Source: Alphaproteobacteria bacterium (GTDB lineage Bacteria > Pseudomonadota > Alphaproteobacteria > GCA-2731375). From it: a stretch of 64,000 bases of DNA. Positions 15,943 to 24,641 of the stretch are shown here, in pieces; positions within the stretch are counted from its first letter, which is position 1, and the number at the start of each line of letters is the position of its first letter. A program made the translations under genes and the position numbers. The notes beneath the pieces were generated by a model. It ran no database searches and was not told the DNA's origin. It saw only the letters and a program-made list of their open reading frames with translations. The stretch covers positions 1 through 64,000 of the forward strand of contig JADHTB010000005.1 of the NCBI GenBank assembly GCA_016776605.1, read 5' to 3'.

Positions 15943-17574
15943 ATGGTAACGGGTGGATTTGCAATGACACATGGGATGGTTTCGGCGCCGCAGCCAGAAG
16001 CGGTGGAGGCGGGCCTGGATATTCTCAAGGATGGCGGCAACGTGGTTGATGCGGCCATCGGGGCCGCGCTGGTGCAGACGGCGGTTGATCCGCAGATGTG
16101 CGGCATTGCCGGGTTCGGCTCCATGCAGCTTTATCTCGCGGACAGCGGCGTGCACACCTGCATCGATTTCCACGGTCGTGCCCCGCTCGCGACCCGGCCC
16201 GAGATGTGGGAAAAACGGATCGTTCGCGAATGCGATGATGGTTTCGGCTTCGTGCTGACGGGCGAAGTGAATGAAATCGGCTATCAATCCATGACAACGC
16301 CGCTGACCATCAGGGCATTCGACGAGGCCTTGACGCGGTTTGGCAGCCGCACCCTGGCGCAAATGCTCGCGCCGGCGATCCAATATTGCGAGGACGGCTT
16401 TCCCATCCGCCCGGGTGTCCATGGCTTTTGGACGCGGGGCGCGGAGGCGGGGCGCATCGCACGCAGCCGTGGTCTGACGGATGACCCCGCCACCGCCAAG
16501 ATCTATACCAAGGCGGATGGCTCGCTTTACGGCATCGGCGAGATGTTGCGCAATCCCGATATGGGCCGCACCTACCGGCGCATCGCGGAACAGGGCGTGG
16601 AGGATTTTTACAGCGGCGAGATTGCCCAAAAAATAGATGCGGACATGCGCGCCAACGGCGGTCTTATCACCTTGGAGGATCTTGGTTCCTGCACGACGGA
16701 ACCGGCTGAGCCGCTGTGGACTGACTATCGGGGTTATCGCGTGGCGACGAACCAGCCGCCCGGCGGCGGCCTGATGATCGTCGTCATGCTGAATATTCTG
16801 GAGAACTTTGACCTCACCGCGATGGGCCATAACTCGACCGACTACATCGCCACGGTTTCAGAGGCCATGAAGATCGCGACCGTCGACAAGGACACGCGTA
16901 TGGGCGACCCGAAGTTCTTCGACATTCCCTTCGACGAACTGACCTCGAAAGATTATGCCAAACGCATGGCCGAACGCATCAAGCGCGGTGAGAAGACGCC
17001 CGTGCCCCGAATGAATTTAGGTGGCAACGAAAGCAAGGAGACGACCCATATCTGCGTCGCGGACACGAAAGGCAACTGTGTCTCCATGACCCATTCGTTA
17101 GGCTCCAGCTCCGGCGTCGTCACCGATGGACTTGGCTTCATGTACAACAATTGCATGATGGTGTTTGACCCGCGCCCCGGCCACGCAGGTTCGCTTGCAC
17201 CAGGTAAAGCGCGCTTCTCCGCGTTGTCGCCAACTATCGTCTTCAAGGATGACAAACCGTTCTTCGTGGTAGGGTCCCCCGGCGGTACGACCATCACAAT
17301 GGGAAACCTGCAGGCGATCCTCAATGTGATCGATTTCGCCATGACCGCACAGGAAGCCGTATCGGCGCCGCGCTTCACGGCGACATCGGATACCATCGAG
17401 GTGACCAACCGAGTTTTACGCTCGACGGAGCGGGAGCTCCAGGCGCGGGGCTATCCGACCCGCCGGCATGCCTTCAGCCACATGATACCCATCGTGCATG
17501 GCATCCGCATTATGGATGGCACCCTGGATGGCGGCGCCGACCCGTCAGGCGATGGCATGGCGGCACAGGTTTAA
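15943..17574 (+). CDS. Gamma-glutamyltransferase family (Ntn hydrolase) protein
   Basis: 543 residues. The self-processing site is visible as KETTHICVAD, where T367 would become the new N-terminal nucleophile, and GSSSG lies downstream as in the family. Unlike secreted glutathione-degrading enzymes, the N-terminus has no signal peptide, so a cytoplasmic amidase or acylase-like role is more likely. ATG 15964 (seven codons in) has a better GGGTGG site and may be the true start. The neighbours are oxidoreductases, not glutathione genes, so the substrate is open. Confidence 0.82.
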   Translation: MVTGGFAMTHGMVSAPQPEAVEAGLDILKDGGNVVDAAIGAALVQTAVDPQMCGIAGFGSMQLYLADSGVHTCIDFHGRAPLATRPEMWEKRIVRECDDGFGFVLTGEVNEIGYQSMTTPLTIRAFDEALTRFGSRTLAQMLAPAIQYCEDGFPIRPGVHGFWTRGAEAGRIARSRGLTDDPATAKIYTKADGSLYGIGEMLRNPDMGRTYRRIAEQGVEDFYSGEIAQKIDADMRANGGLITLEDLGSCTTEPAEPLWTDYRGYRVATNQPPGGGLMIVVMLNILENFDLTAMGHNSTDYIATVSEAMKIATVDKDTRMGDPKFFDIPFDELTSKDYAKRMAERIKRGEKTPVPRMNLGGNESKETTHICVADTKGNCVSMTHSLGSSSGVVTDGLGFMYNNCMMVFDPRPGHAGSLAPGKARFSALSPTIVFKDDKPFFVVGSPGGTTITMGNLQAILNVIDFAMTAQEAVSAPRFTATSDTIEVTNRVLRSTERELQARGYPTRRHAFSHMIPIVHGIRIMDGTLDGGADPSGDGMAAQV

Positions 17575-17673
17575 GGTCACTAGGCCGTTGCCCTGCGATT
17601 TAATCTGCGCCATGCTCCGCCCCGCTGGCGCACGTCTGCCGGCAAATCCCGGTTCATCGCAGGAGCAACAAGC

Positions 17674-18486
17674 ATGAGACTAGGCGTGAGCATTTCCCTG
17701 GCCGGCGATGAAGCGGCGGGGGGCAAGGATTATGTCACCGGCCTGGGTTTGGCGGAACGCACAGGGTTCGACAGCCTTTGGTTTTTCGATTCGCTCGGGC
17801 GCGGTTCCTTTCGGCCCGACCCGCTCAGTGCAATGTCGGCGGCGGCGGCCGTGACGGAGCGCATCGAGATCGGAAGCTGCATCCTTCAGGTCCCGTTGCG
17901 CCACCCGATGGAGCTGGCGCACCGTATACTGAGCGCGCATTTCTTATCCGAGGGCCGGTTGCTGCTTGGTGTCGGCGCGGGATCGACGGAAACCGACTTT
18001 GCAGCGGTGGAGGCCGATTTTCAAAGCCGGTTTCGAACGTTGGTAGAGGCGCTGCCGATCATGCAGAGCCTGTGGCGCGGCGAAACAGTCCGCAATGTTA
18101 ATTTGACGCCGTTGCCGTCGGCGCGCGGCGGCCCGCCGATTTTGATCGGCAGCTGGGCTGGCAGCCGATGGATTCCGATCGCCGCAAAACGTTATGACGG
18201 TTGGATCGCGTCGGCCCATTTCACCAATATTGCCACGCTGAAAGAAGGCGTGGCGCGCTATCGCGGCGAAGGCGGCGGCCGCGCCATCGCAACCAACATT
18301 CCCGTCGACCTGACGGTGGACAGCACGACGCTTTCGGATGACGATCATTTTGATCTGCGTTGCGAGCCGGAAGAAGCCGCCGTGCGATTGGCTAAATTGG
18401 CCGAGATCGGCTTCGATGATGCGGTGGTCACGGTTTCGACGATTACCGAAGAGCATATGGCGGCGGTCCGCGCTCTTTACCCATGA
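17674..18486 (+). CDS. LLM-class flavin-dependent oxidoreductase (second)
   Basis: 270 residues, shorter than the LLM protein at 12 kb and not a duplicate of it. The barrel shows FDSLWFFDSLG near residue 33, LQVPLRHPMELA, and GRLLLGVGAGSTETDF, the flavin-phosphate region. Clear AGGAG site before ATG. It lies 99 bp after the gamma-glutamyltransferase-like gene and 39 bp before a GMC oxidoreductase, so the three may be one transcript. The substrate and the choice of FMN or F420 cannot be decided from sequence alone. Confidence 0.82.
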   Translation: MRLGVSISLAGDEAAGGKDYVTGLGLAERTGFDSLWFFDSLGRGSFRPDPLSAMSAAAAVTERIEIGSCILQVPLRHPMELAHRILSAHFLSEGRLLLGVGAGSTETDFAAVEADFQSRFRTLVEALPIMQSLWRGETVRNVNLTPLPSARGGPPILIGSWAGSRWIPIAAKRYDGWIASAHFTNIATLKEGVARYRGEGGGRAIATNIPVDLTVDSTTLSDDDHFDLRCEPEEAAVRLAKLAEIGFDDAVVTVSTITEEHMAAVRALYP

Positions 18487-18525
18487 ACCGCCGTGGCAAT
18501 TGTATCAGCGTAAGCGGAGGGTAAA

Positions 18526-20124
18526 ATGCAAGACTCGGACATTCAGACCTATGATTATATCGTCGTCGGGGCGGGCTCCGCCGGCTCGGTCGTCGCGAAC
18601 CGTTTGTCGGCGGACCCAAAGCATCGCGTGCTTCTGCTGGAAGCCGGTCCGGCTTCCAATCCGTGGTCCCGCATTCCGATTGGCTATGCCAAACTGGTTG
18701 AGAACCCTGCCGCCAACTGGTGTTATTCCTCTGAACCCGAGGCCAGCACCAATGGCCGCAAGATCCCGGTGCCACGCGGGCGATTGCTGGGCGGCTCGAG
18801 CGCGATCAATGGCTTGGTCTTTGTCCGTGGGCAGGCGCAGGATTTCGATACCTGGGCGCAATTGGGGAATAAGGGTTGGAGCTATGGCGACGTCCTGCCC
18901 TTTTTCAAGCGTTTGGAGAGTTACGATGGCGGCGAGGATGCCTACCGGGGCCGCGATGGACCGCTGCGCGTCACCGACCCCGATGAAACTGGTCCGCTTT
19001 ACGACGCCCTGATAGCGGCCGCCGGTCAGGTGGGAATACCGCACAATCCCGATTACAACGGCGCCACTCAGGAGGGCATCTCGCTCAGTCAGGCGACCAT
19101 CTCCAAGGGCCGTCGGATGAGCACGGCGCATTGCTATCTGGACCCGGTGCGGAGCCGTAAAAACCTGCAAATCGAAACCGGCGCCTTGACCGAGGCGCTT
19201 GTACTGGACGGCAAGCGTTGCGTAGGCGTGCGCTATTCCGTGGGCGGAAAACCACGCGAGGCGCGGGTGACCCGTGAGGTGGTGGTGAGCGCGGGCACCA
19301 TCAACTCACCACAATTGCTGGAGCTTTCCGGCATCGGACAGCCCGAGCGTCTGCAGGGCCTTGGGATCGAGGTGCGGCACGCGCTAAAAGGTGTCGGGGA
19401 AAATCTCCGAGACCATTATGCGCCCCGGACCCGTTGGGCGATCGGCGCGCCAGGCGTCACCTATAACGATATGGGCAGCGGACTGGGGCTGGTCAAACAG
19501 GCGCTGCGCTATCTTTTTTTGCAGAAAGGCATGCTGGGTATCCCCGCCGCCCCGATCCGTGCGTTCGTGCGCAGCCGTGAGGGCCTGGACGCGCCGGATG
19601 TCCTGCTGGGATTTGTTCCCATGCTCTACGAGCCGGGCTATAAGCTTTCCAAAACGGCTGGCCTGACCTGCTACGCGCACGCCATGCGCCCGGACAGCAC
19701 CGGCCATATCCACATTGCATCAGCCGACCCGCGAACGCCGCCGGCCATCAACTTCAACTTTCTTTCCTCGCCGCTGGACGCTGAACTCACCGTGCGCGCC
19801 GTCCGCATCGCGCGCGCCCTGATGACCGCCCCCGCGATGGCGGCATTGCAGACGACGGAACTGGCGCCGGGCCCATCGCGGAGCTCGGACGATGACATCC
19901 TGGCCTGGGTCAGGGAGGTGGGGGAGACGACCTATCATCCGGTCGGAACCTGCAAGATGGGCTCGGACCCCATGGCCGTTGTCGACGATCAGCTTAAAGT
20001 TCGCGGGCTGGAAGGCTTGCGGGTGGCCGACGCCTCGATCATGCCGACGCTTACCTCGGGCAACACAAACGCACCCTCTATCATGATTGGTGAAAAAGCA
20101 GCGGACATGATTTTGACGGGGTAA
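18526..20124 (+). CDS. GMC-family FAD oxidoreductase (choline dehydrogenase-like)
   Basis: 532 residues. FAD dinucleotide motif GAGSAG at 15-20, the GMC signature GGSSAINGL, the catalytic histidine H471 in TYHPVGTCKMG, and N515 in SGNTNAP. No signal peptide, so it is cytoplasmic or membrane-associated, oxidising a primary alcohol or sugar-type substrate and passing electrons to quinone or oxygen. The ATG has a GGAGG site. A nested repeat begins about 30 bp after the stop. Betaine genes are absent nearby, so choline is not implied. Confidence 0.9.
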   Translation: MQDSDIQTYDYIVVGAGSAGSVVANRLSADPKHRVLLLEAGPASNPWSRIPIGYAKLVENPAANWCYSSEPEASTNGRKIPVPRGRLLGGSSAINGLVFVRGQAQDFDTWAQLGNKGWSYGDVLPFFKRLESYDGGEDAYRGRDGPLRVTDPDETGPLYDALIAAAGQVGIPHNPDYNGATQEGISLSQATISKGRRMSTAHCYLDPVRSRKNLQIETGALTEALVLDGKRCVGVRYSVGGKPREARVTREVVVSAGTINSPQLLELSGIGQPERLQGLGIEVRHALKGVGENLRDHYAPRTRWAIGAPGVTYNDMGSGLGLVKQALRYLFLQKGMLGIPAAPIRAFVRSREGLDAPDVLLGFVPMLYEPGYKLSKTAGLTCYAHAMRPDSTGHIHIASADPRTPPAINFNFLSSPLDAELTVRAVRIARALMTAPAMAALQTTELAPGPSRSSDDDILAWVREVGETTYHPVGTCKMGSDPMAVVDDQLKVRGLEGLRVADASIMPTLTSGNTNAPSIMIGEKAADMILTG

Positions 20125-20155
20125 TTCAGAAATGCGCTGGCCTCGGCCAGGCAGA

Positions 20156-20349
20156 AAATTAGGCCCGGTTCGACCAACCAGCGCTGGCAGCCTAGAGCAT
20201 TTTTATTCTGAAAATGCTCAGACCTTTAGAATTAGAGCAATTTTTCCAAACACTTAGAATCGCTTCGCGATTCTCTTTGATTCGGAATTGCCCTAGCGGC
20301 GCCGGTTGGTCGACTGGAGTCGAGGCAATTTTTTGTCCAGATTTCGAAT
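20156..20349. repeat. Hairpin repeat R2, first copy, split by a two-hairpin repeat
   Basis: The outer parts 20156-20190 and 20297-20349 match the uninterrupted copy at 22056-22147. They pair CGACCAACC with GGTTGGTCG. The R2 loop is occupied by the two-hairpin repeat at 20193-20296. The comparison with the second copy shows where the insertion happened. Confidence 0.88.
20193..20296. repeat. Two-hairpin dispersed repeat, type 1, copy D, inserted in R2
   Basis: Reverse orientation relative to copy A. It begins CTAGAGCATTTT and ends AATTGCCCTAG, so both ends show CTAG, consistent with a 4-bp target duplication. It lies inside the loop of repeat R2, between two convergent genes. Confidence 0.9.
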
Positions 20350-20373
20350 GAACAACCTCGTGAGAACTCACAT

Positions 20374-20946
20374 CTAGGCGACCTGTTTTACGGCCTCCGG
20401 CAGCGTCCAGGCGTAGGGCGCAAACGGCACGTCGAGATCCAGTTGAGCAACGTTGCTGGCAAGGTTGCTGATGACCTTTAGGGCAATGCCTAAAATGACT
20501 TCGAATACTTGATCGTGGCTATAGCCAGCCTCCAGGAACGCGGTCAATTCCGCGGCCGGCAGTTGGCCTTTGCGCGCCAGCATTTGACTGGCGAAAAGCC
20601 GTAGCGCCTGCAGTTTTGCGTCGTTGATGGGTTGGCCCCGACGGACCGCCTCAATAGCCGCGCTATCGAGATCCTGCAGGTCGGAAAATGCCGTGTGGCC
20701 GGCAACACAGTAGGCACTTTGGTTCGTCGCGCTAATGACTGTCTGAACAATCTCACGCTCCAGCGGAGACAGGCTGGCTTCCGCAAAATGTCTGTTGAGG
20801 GCGACAAACCCGGCCAACGCCGGGGCGCTGCCCGCCATGGCCGCAAAGACATTGGGCAAAAAGCCCAATTTTTCTGATATTCCGGCCAACGTGTCCGCTG
20901 CCGTGCCATTCACCGTATCGGCGGTGTAAAGGGTAAACGCGTCCAT
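20374..20946 (-). CDS. Carboxymuconolactone decarboxylase / AhpD-like family protein
   Basis: 190 residues, all helical. QSAYCVAGHT carries the C-x3-H found in the peroxidase-related branch of the AhpD/CMD fold; the second cysteine of classical AhpD (CxxC) is missing, being replaced by V-A-G before the histidine. Start ATG 20946 is set by a strong AAGGAG site; the frame extends 20 codons upstream without such support. It is divergent from the HxlR regulator 166 bp away and is its most likely target. Role unknown: peroxide or reactive-carbonyl handling is one option. Confidence 0.85.
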   Translation of the reverse strand: MDAFTLYTADTVNGTAADTLAGISEKLGFLPNVFAAMAGSAPALAGFVALNRHFAEASLSPLEREIVQTVISATNQSAYCVAGHTAFSDLQDLDSAAIEAVRRGQPINDAKLQALRLFASQMLARKGQLPAAELTAFLEAGYSHDQVFEVILGIALKVISNLASNVAQLDLDVPFAPYAWTLPEAVKQVA

Positions 20947-21112
20947 CTGCTTTCTCCTTCCAAGAACAAGCCCACGCCAATATTGACGTTCTAGGGACGC
21001 CGCCAATCTAGGAGCGCAGATTTTCAGTTGCTACTTCACATCCTGTAGAAGCCAACTACACTATATGGAGTTACAAAAATTTGCAGATAGCTCAATTTCG
21101 AGAGGAGGGGCC

Positions 21113-21796
21113 ATGCAATATGGTCAGTTCTGCCCGATCGCCAAGGCATCCGAAATCGTCGGCGAAAAATGGACCATACTTATCATCCGGGAAGTCTTGA
21201 TGGGCGGCACCCGATTTTCGGATATTCAACGTGGCTTGGGATCGATTTCCCCGACCTTGTTGAGCCGCCGCCTTGTGGATCTGGAAAGCAGGGGCATGCT
21301 CATTAAAAAGAAAATTCAGGGACAGCGAGGTTACGAATACCTGGCGACGGAATCCTGTAAAGAGCTGTTGCCAATACTGCTTTCGCTAGGCAATTGGGGC
21401 ATGCGTTGGGCGCGCTCTAACCTGACGGCAAAGGATTATGACGTTGATCTGCTAATGCTCTATTTGCAACGTAGTCTCGTGCCCGACAAACTGCCAGGCA
21501 ATGAAACAGTCATTCGCTTTGCCTTTACCGACATGACAGAGAAGGCCAATTGGTGGCTGGTGGTGAAGAACGGCGAAGTGGATACATGCGACAACGATCC
21601 GGGCCGTGATGTGGATATCTATCTGACCACTTCGGTGAAGACAATGGTTGATATCTGGACCAATGGCACGACTTACCGCAAAGCCGTGGCCGCGGACGAT
21701 TTGTCGATTATCGGCCCATTGGCGCTGACCAACAACATTACCAATTGGATGAATAACAGCATTTTTTCCGATCTGCCATCGGCTCATGAAATCTGA
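21113..21796 (+). CDS. HxlR-family regulator with C-terminal SCP2-like domain
   Basis: 227 residues. Residues about 1-100 are a HxlR winged helix: CPIAKASEIVGEKW, then FSDIQRGLGSISPTLLSRRL. A further 120 residues resemble a sterol-carrier-type lipid-binding domain (VDIYLTTSVKTMVDIW), giving a two-domain sensor larger than the usual 110-residue HxlR protein. I start at ATG 21113 with GAGGAGG; an upstream in-frame ATG at 21065 has weaker support. Divergent from the CMD-like gene. An imperfect dyad CTTC...GAAG lies at about 21034-21050 between them and is a possible operator, unproven. Confidence 0.85.
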   Translation: MQYGQFCPIAKASEIVGEKWTILIIREVLMGGTRFSDIQRGLGSISPTLLSRRLVDLESRGMLIKKKIQGQRGYEYLATESCKELLPILLSLGNWGMRWARSNLTAKDYDVDLLMLYLQRSLVPDKLPGNETVIRFAFTDMTEKANWWLVVKNGEVDTCDNDPGRDVDIYLTTSVKTMVDIWTNGTTYRKAVAADDLSIIGPLALTNNITNWMNNSIFSDLPSAHEI

Positions 21797-22055
21797 TGCA
21801 CGCCGTGTTGCAAGCTGTTTTCCCTATTAAACTGGGAATTCTCCGAAGATGGGTTCGCATCGGACTGCTTCCTCCATCATTAAGTCTCTGATATCACAGT
21901 TAGGGAGACACCTTTCGGATGTCCCGAAGTCAAAAAGAGATGCCATAAAATGATCACGTCCGCGCAGTTGCGAGCCGCCTGCGCTCTGCCTGGCGCGCCT
22001 GGACGGGTATCGGCGGCTGTTCGGCCATATGATGAGTTCCACTTCGCTTAAATTA
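21797..22055. other. Intergenic stretch without a supported intact gene
   Basis: About 260 bp after the HxlR gene hold no open frame with family resemblance except a 27-codon fragment at 21950-22033, listed separately. The stretch then runs into repeat R2 and a two-hairpin repeat, and the next gene is the convergent egtD. Confidence 0.5.
21950..22033 (+). pseudogene. Possible fragment of an XRE-type helix-turn-helix gene
   Basis: ATG at 21950 starts MITSAQLRAACALPG, close to the MITSAQLRAARALLGW start common in alphaproteobacterial XRE regulators. The resemblance stops after about 14 residues and a TGA follows at codon 28. There is no helix-turn-helix left. It may be a decayed 5' end, or chance; support is weak. 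Confidence 0.2.
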
Positions 22056-22147
22056 AATTAGGCCCAGTTCGACCAACCAGCGCTGGCAGACAGCGGCGCC
22101 GGTTGGTCGACTGAAGTCGAGGCAATTTTGTGTCCGGACTTCGAATA
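22056..22147. repeat. Hairpin repeat R2, uninterrupted copy
   Basis: CGACCAACC at 22070-22078 pairs with GGTTGGTCG at 22102-22110, with further GC pairs near the loop. The flanks (AAATTAGGCCC on the left, a CTTCGAAT tail on the right) match the split copy at 20156-20349. It is directly followed by two-hairpin repeat copy E. Confidence 0.85.
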
Positions 22148-22151
22148 CGCC

Positions 22152-22254
22152 TAGAGCAATTCCGAATTAATGAGAATCGCAAAGCGATTCTAAGTGATTG
22201 GAAAAATTGCTCTAATTTTAAAGATCTGAGCATTTTCAGAATAAAAATGCGCTA
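22152..22254. repeat. Two-hairpin dispersed repeat, type 1, copy E
   Basis: Same orientation and near-identical to copy A. The inner stem has one unpaired change (GAATCGC against GCGATTC through AAA instead of GAA). The ends are CTAG on the left and GCTAA on the right. It lies between the convergent HxlR gene and egtD. Confidence 0.9.
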
Positions 22255-22302
22255 ACAGCGCCGGCCTTGGCCAGCACGACATCGACGCATACAGCGTGGC
22301 CG

Positions 22303-23286
22303 TTATGGCGCCGGATCTGAAGCTACGGACAGATAATGCAGGCTGAATAGCCCTTCGGCGTCGGTCCACGCGCGTACCGGCTCGCAACCCGCGCGCCGGG
22401 CGAGATCCTGAAACTCGGGAATTGAATATTTATAAGAATTCTCGGTGTGGATGGTTTCGCCCTCGGCGAAGGCAATCGACTGCCCGCCCAGGGTAACCGT
22501 CTGGGCGTGCAAACTGACCAAATGCATCTCTACCCGCCCGGCGCCGGCGTTGTAGAAAGCCCGGTGGCTAAAGGCGTCCAGGTCGAAGTTGGCCCCGCAT
22601 TCCCGGTTTAGGTGCCGCAGCAGGTTCAGATTGAATGCCGCCGTCACGCCCTGGGCATCGTCATAGGCGGCGTTAAGAATGGCCTCGTCCTTTTTGACAT
22701 CGATGCCGATCAACATGCCGCCGCCAGGCCCGATTAGACGGGCCGCGTTGGCTAGGAAATCAACTGACTGCTCGGGATTAAAATTGCCCAGTGACGAGCC
22801 GGGAAAAAACACCACCCGCCGCCCGGCACCGGGCATTTCGGGCAACGCGACGGGCTGGGTGAAGTCGGCGCAAACGCCGTGGACAGCGAGGTTGGGGAAA
22901 TCGCGTGCCATGGTTTCCGCGGCGGCGCGCAGGGCGGTGGGTGAAATATCGACGGCAACAAAGGCGGCCGGGCGTTCGAGGGCGCCGAGAAGAATGCCGA
23001 TCTTTTCGGATGATCCGGTGCCGAATTCGATGATCGAAGCGCCATCGCCCATCAACGCCGCCGCCTGTCCGGCAAACTCGCCCAGCAGCGCCGTTTCGAC
23101 GCGGGTGACGTAATACTCCGGCAACTCGCAGATAAGCTCGAACAATTTCGAGCCCCGTTCGTCATAAAAATACTTGCTGGGCAAGGTCTTTGGCGTGGCG
23201 CCGAGACCGGCCAGGGCGCCGTCCAGAATGTTCTCCTGAGCCGGCTGAGCGCCGGTGAAGGATGCAACCGTGGTGCCATTGGTCAT
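22303..23286 (-). CDS. egtD: L-histidine N-alpha-methyltransferase (hercynine synthase) EgtD
   Basis: 327 residues, the usual EgtD length. KYFYDERGSKLFE at 38-50, ELPEYYVTRVE at 54-64, the SAM-binding EFGTGSSEK at 87-95, and FFPGSSLGNFNPEQ are family hallmarks. The enzyme adds three methyl groups from SAM to histidine, making hercynine, the shared precursor of ergothioneine and selenoneine. Its ATG overlaps the stop of the EgtB/SenA-like gene by 4 bp, so the two are translationally coupled. This supply of hercynine next to senB and selD completes the predicted selenoneine route. Identification is secure. Confidence 0.95.
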   Translation of the reverse strand: MTNGTTVASFTGAQPAQENILDGALAGLGATPKTLPSKYFYDERGSKLFELICELPEYYVTRVETALLGEFAGQAAALMGDGASIIEFGTGSSEKIGILLGALERPAAFVAVDISPTALRAAAETMARDFPNLAVHGVCADFTQPVALPEMPGAGRRVVFFPGSSLGNFNPEQSVDFLANAARLIGPGGGMLIGIDVKKDEAILNAAYDDAQGVTAAFNLNLLRHLNRECGANFDLDAFSHRAFYNAGAGRVEMHLVSLHAQTVTLGGQSIAFAEGETIHTENSYKYSIPEFQDLARRAGCEPVRAWTDAEGLFSLHYLSVASDPAP

Positions 23287-24614
23287 AAGGATTTGACCCG
23301 GCAGGTCCGGAAGCCGCCGAAGACGTTTCGGCGGTGGGGTTCGAAATAATTTCTATAAGTGCCGTGCATCATCCGCCCGCGCGTCGTCCAGGCGCCGCCG
23401 CGCAATACCTTGGTGTCACCAAATAGCATCTGCGAATATTCCTTGTAGGCGTCAGCCGAAAAGCCGGGGAAGGCGTCGAAAGTGTCGGCCGTCCATTCCC
23501 AAACATTGCCCAGCATCTGGCGGCAGCCAAAGGCGCTGTCGCCAGCCGCCAGCGCCCCAACGGCGATGGGTCCCAAAGCCCTGGCATCCAGGTTGGCGCG
23601 CGCCGGATCGGGCGGTGTCTCGCCCCATGGGTAGCGCCTTTTTCCCCGTCCCAGGGTGCCATCGGCGGCCGCTTCGCCAAGGGCGGCAGCTTCCCATTCC
23701 GCCTCGGTCGGCAACCGTTGTCCGGCCCAGCGGCAATAGGCGTTGGCCTCATGCCAGCTGACATGAATTACGGGTTCGTCGAGGGGCAGCGGCAATGTCC
23801 GGTCGAAACGCCGCAACAGCCAGTTGCCTGGCCCATCGGGCTGCCAATACACAGGATAGGCTGCATCAGCCTCCTGACGCCACTGCCAACCGTCGGCGCC
23901 CCAGAATGCCTCGCGGTCGTAGCCGCCGTCATCGACGAATGCCTGGAATTCCCGGTTCGTGACGGGTGCCTTGGCGATTTCGAAGGGTTCGATCATCACC
24001 GGATGGCCCCATTTCTCGTTGTCGAACAGAAACGGCGCGTTCTTGGTTGCGCCCAGCATGAATGTTCCGCCCGGCACCGCGGCCCAGCCCGGATGCGGGC
24101 CGGCTGCCCGCTCGAGCGAAACATCGGCGGCGATAGCCAGGTTGGGTGTCGGATAGGCCAGGGTTTGACGGGCCCAAAGAAAGGCCTCCGTATGCATATC
24201 CTCGTGAAAAATACCAAACTGATAGATGAAGCTGTCCTGCGCCGTGGCCATGCCATCGCTGTTGCCGTCGCCAAGGCGCTCGGCCAGCCGATCAAAGACC
24301 GCCTGCATGTAGGAAAGGGTCTCGTCGCGGTTGAGTAATGGCAGATCCCACCTGAGGTCATGGGCCACGGCGATGGAATCGTAAAGCTGATCGGCCCTGT
24401 CACCAAGCACGGATTCATGACCGTAAAGCTGGCGGAGAATGAAAAATTCGTAGAAATAGGCGGTATGGGCAATTTCCCACCGTAACGGGTTGACGGTGGG
24501 CAATCTGGGGCCCATGAGCTGCTCCTCGTCCAGATCACGGACCAGCTCCAGGGTTCGATTGCGGGCATCTTGCATGTTCGAGATTAAATGTGCGGTACTG
24601 ACGGGCTCGGTCAT
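23283..24614 (-). CDS. senA: EgtB-family sulfoxide/selenoxide synthase, probable selenoneine synthase SenA
   Basis: 443 residues in the EgtB layout: an N-terminal DinB domain with iron ligands H50 (EIAH), H137 and H141 (HEDMH), then a formylglycine-generating-enzyme-like domain with LGNVWEWTAD and FGGFRTCR near the C-terminus. EgtB joins sulfur of gamma-glutamylcysteine or cysteine to hercynine with O2; SenA is the relative that uses a selenosugar. Motifs alone do not separate them. I favour SenA because senB and selD are adjacent and no egtA, egtC or egtE-like gene is. ATG 24614 has an AAGGATC site. Only 27 bp separate its start from the divergent senB start. Confidence 0.78.
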   Translation of the reverse strand: MTEPVSTAHLISNMQDARNRTLELVRDLDEEQLMGPRLPTVNPLRWEIAHTAYFYEFFILRQLYGHESVLGDRADQLYDSIAVAHDLRWDLPLLNRDETLSYMQAVFDRLAERLGDGNSDGMATAQDSFIYQFGIFHEDMHTEAFLWARQTLAYPTPNLAIAADVSLERAAGPHPGWAAVPGGTFMLGATKNAPFLFDNEKWGHPVMIEPFEIAKAPVTNREFQAFVDDGGYDREAFWGADGWQWRQEADAAYPVYWQPDGPGNWLLRRFDRTLPLPLDEPVIHVSWHEANAYCRWAGQRLPTEAEWEAAALGEAAADGTLGRGKRRYPWGETPPDPARANLDARALGPIAVGALAAGDSAFGCRQMLGNVWEWTADTFDAFPGFSADAYKEYSQMLFGDTKVLRGGAWTTRGRMMHGTYRNYFEPHRRNVFGGFRTCRVKSL

Positions 24615-24641
24615 GAAAGATCCTTGGATTGGAGATTATGG

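Noticed and set aside
23283..24614. Calling this gene plain ergothioneine synthase EgtB
   Set aside because: Motifs allow it, but senB and selD adjacent and the absence of egtA/egtC-like genes favour SenA; the doubt is recorded in the feature.
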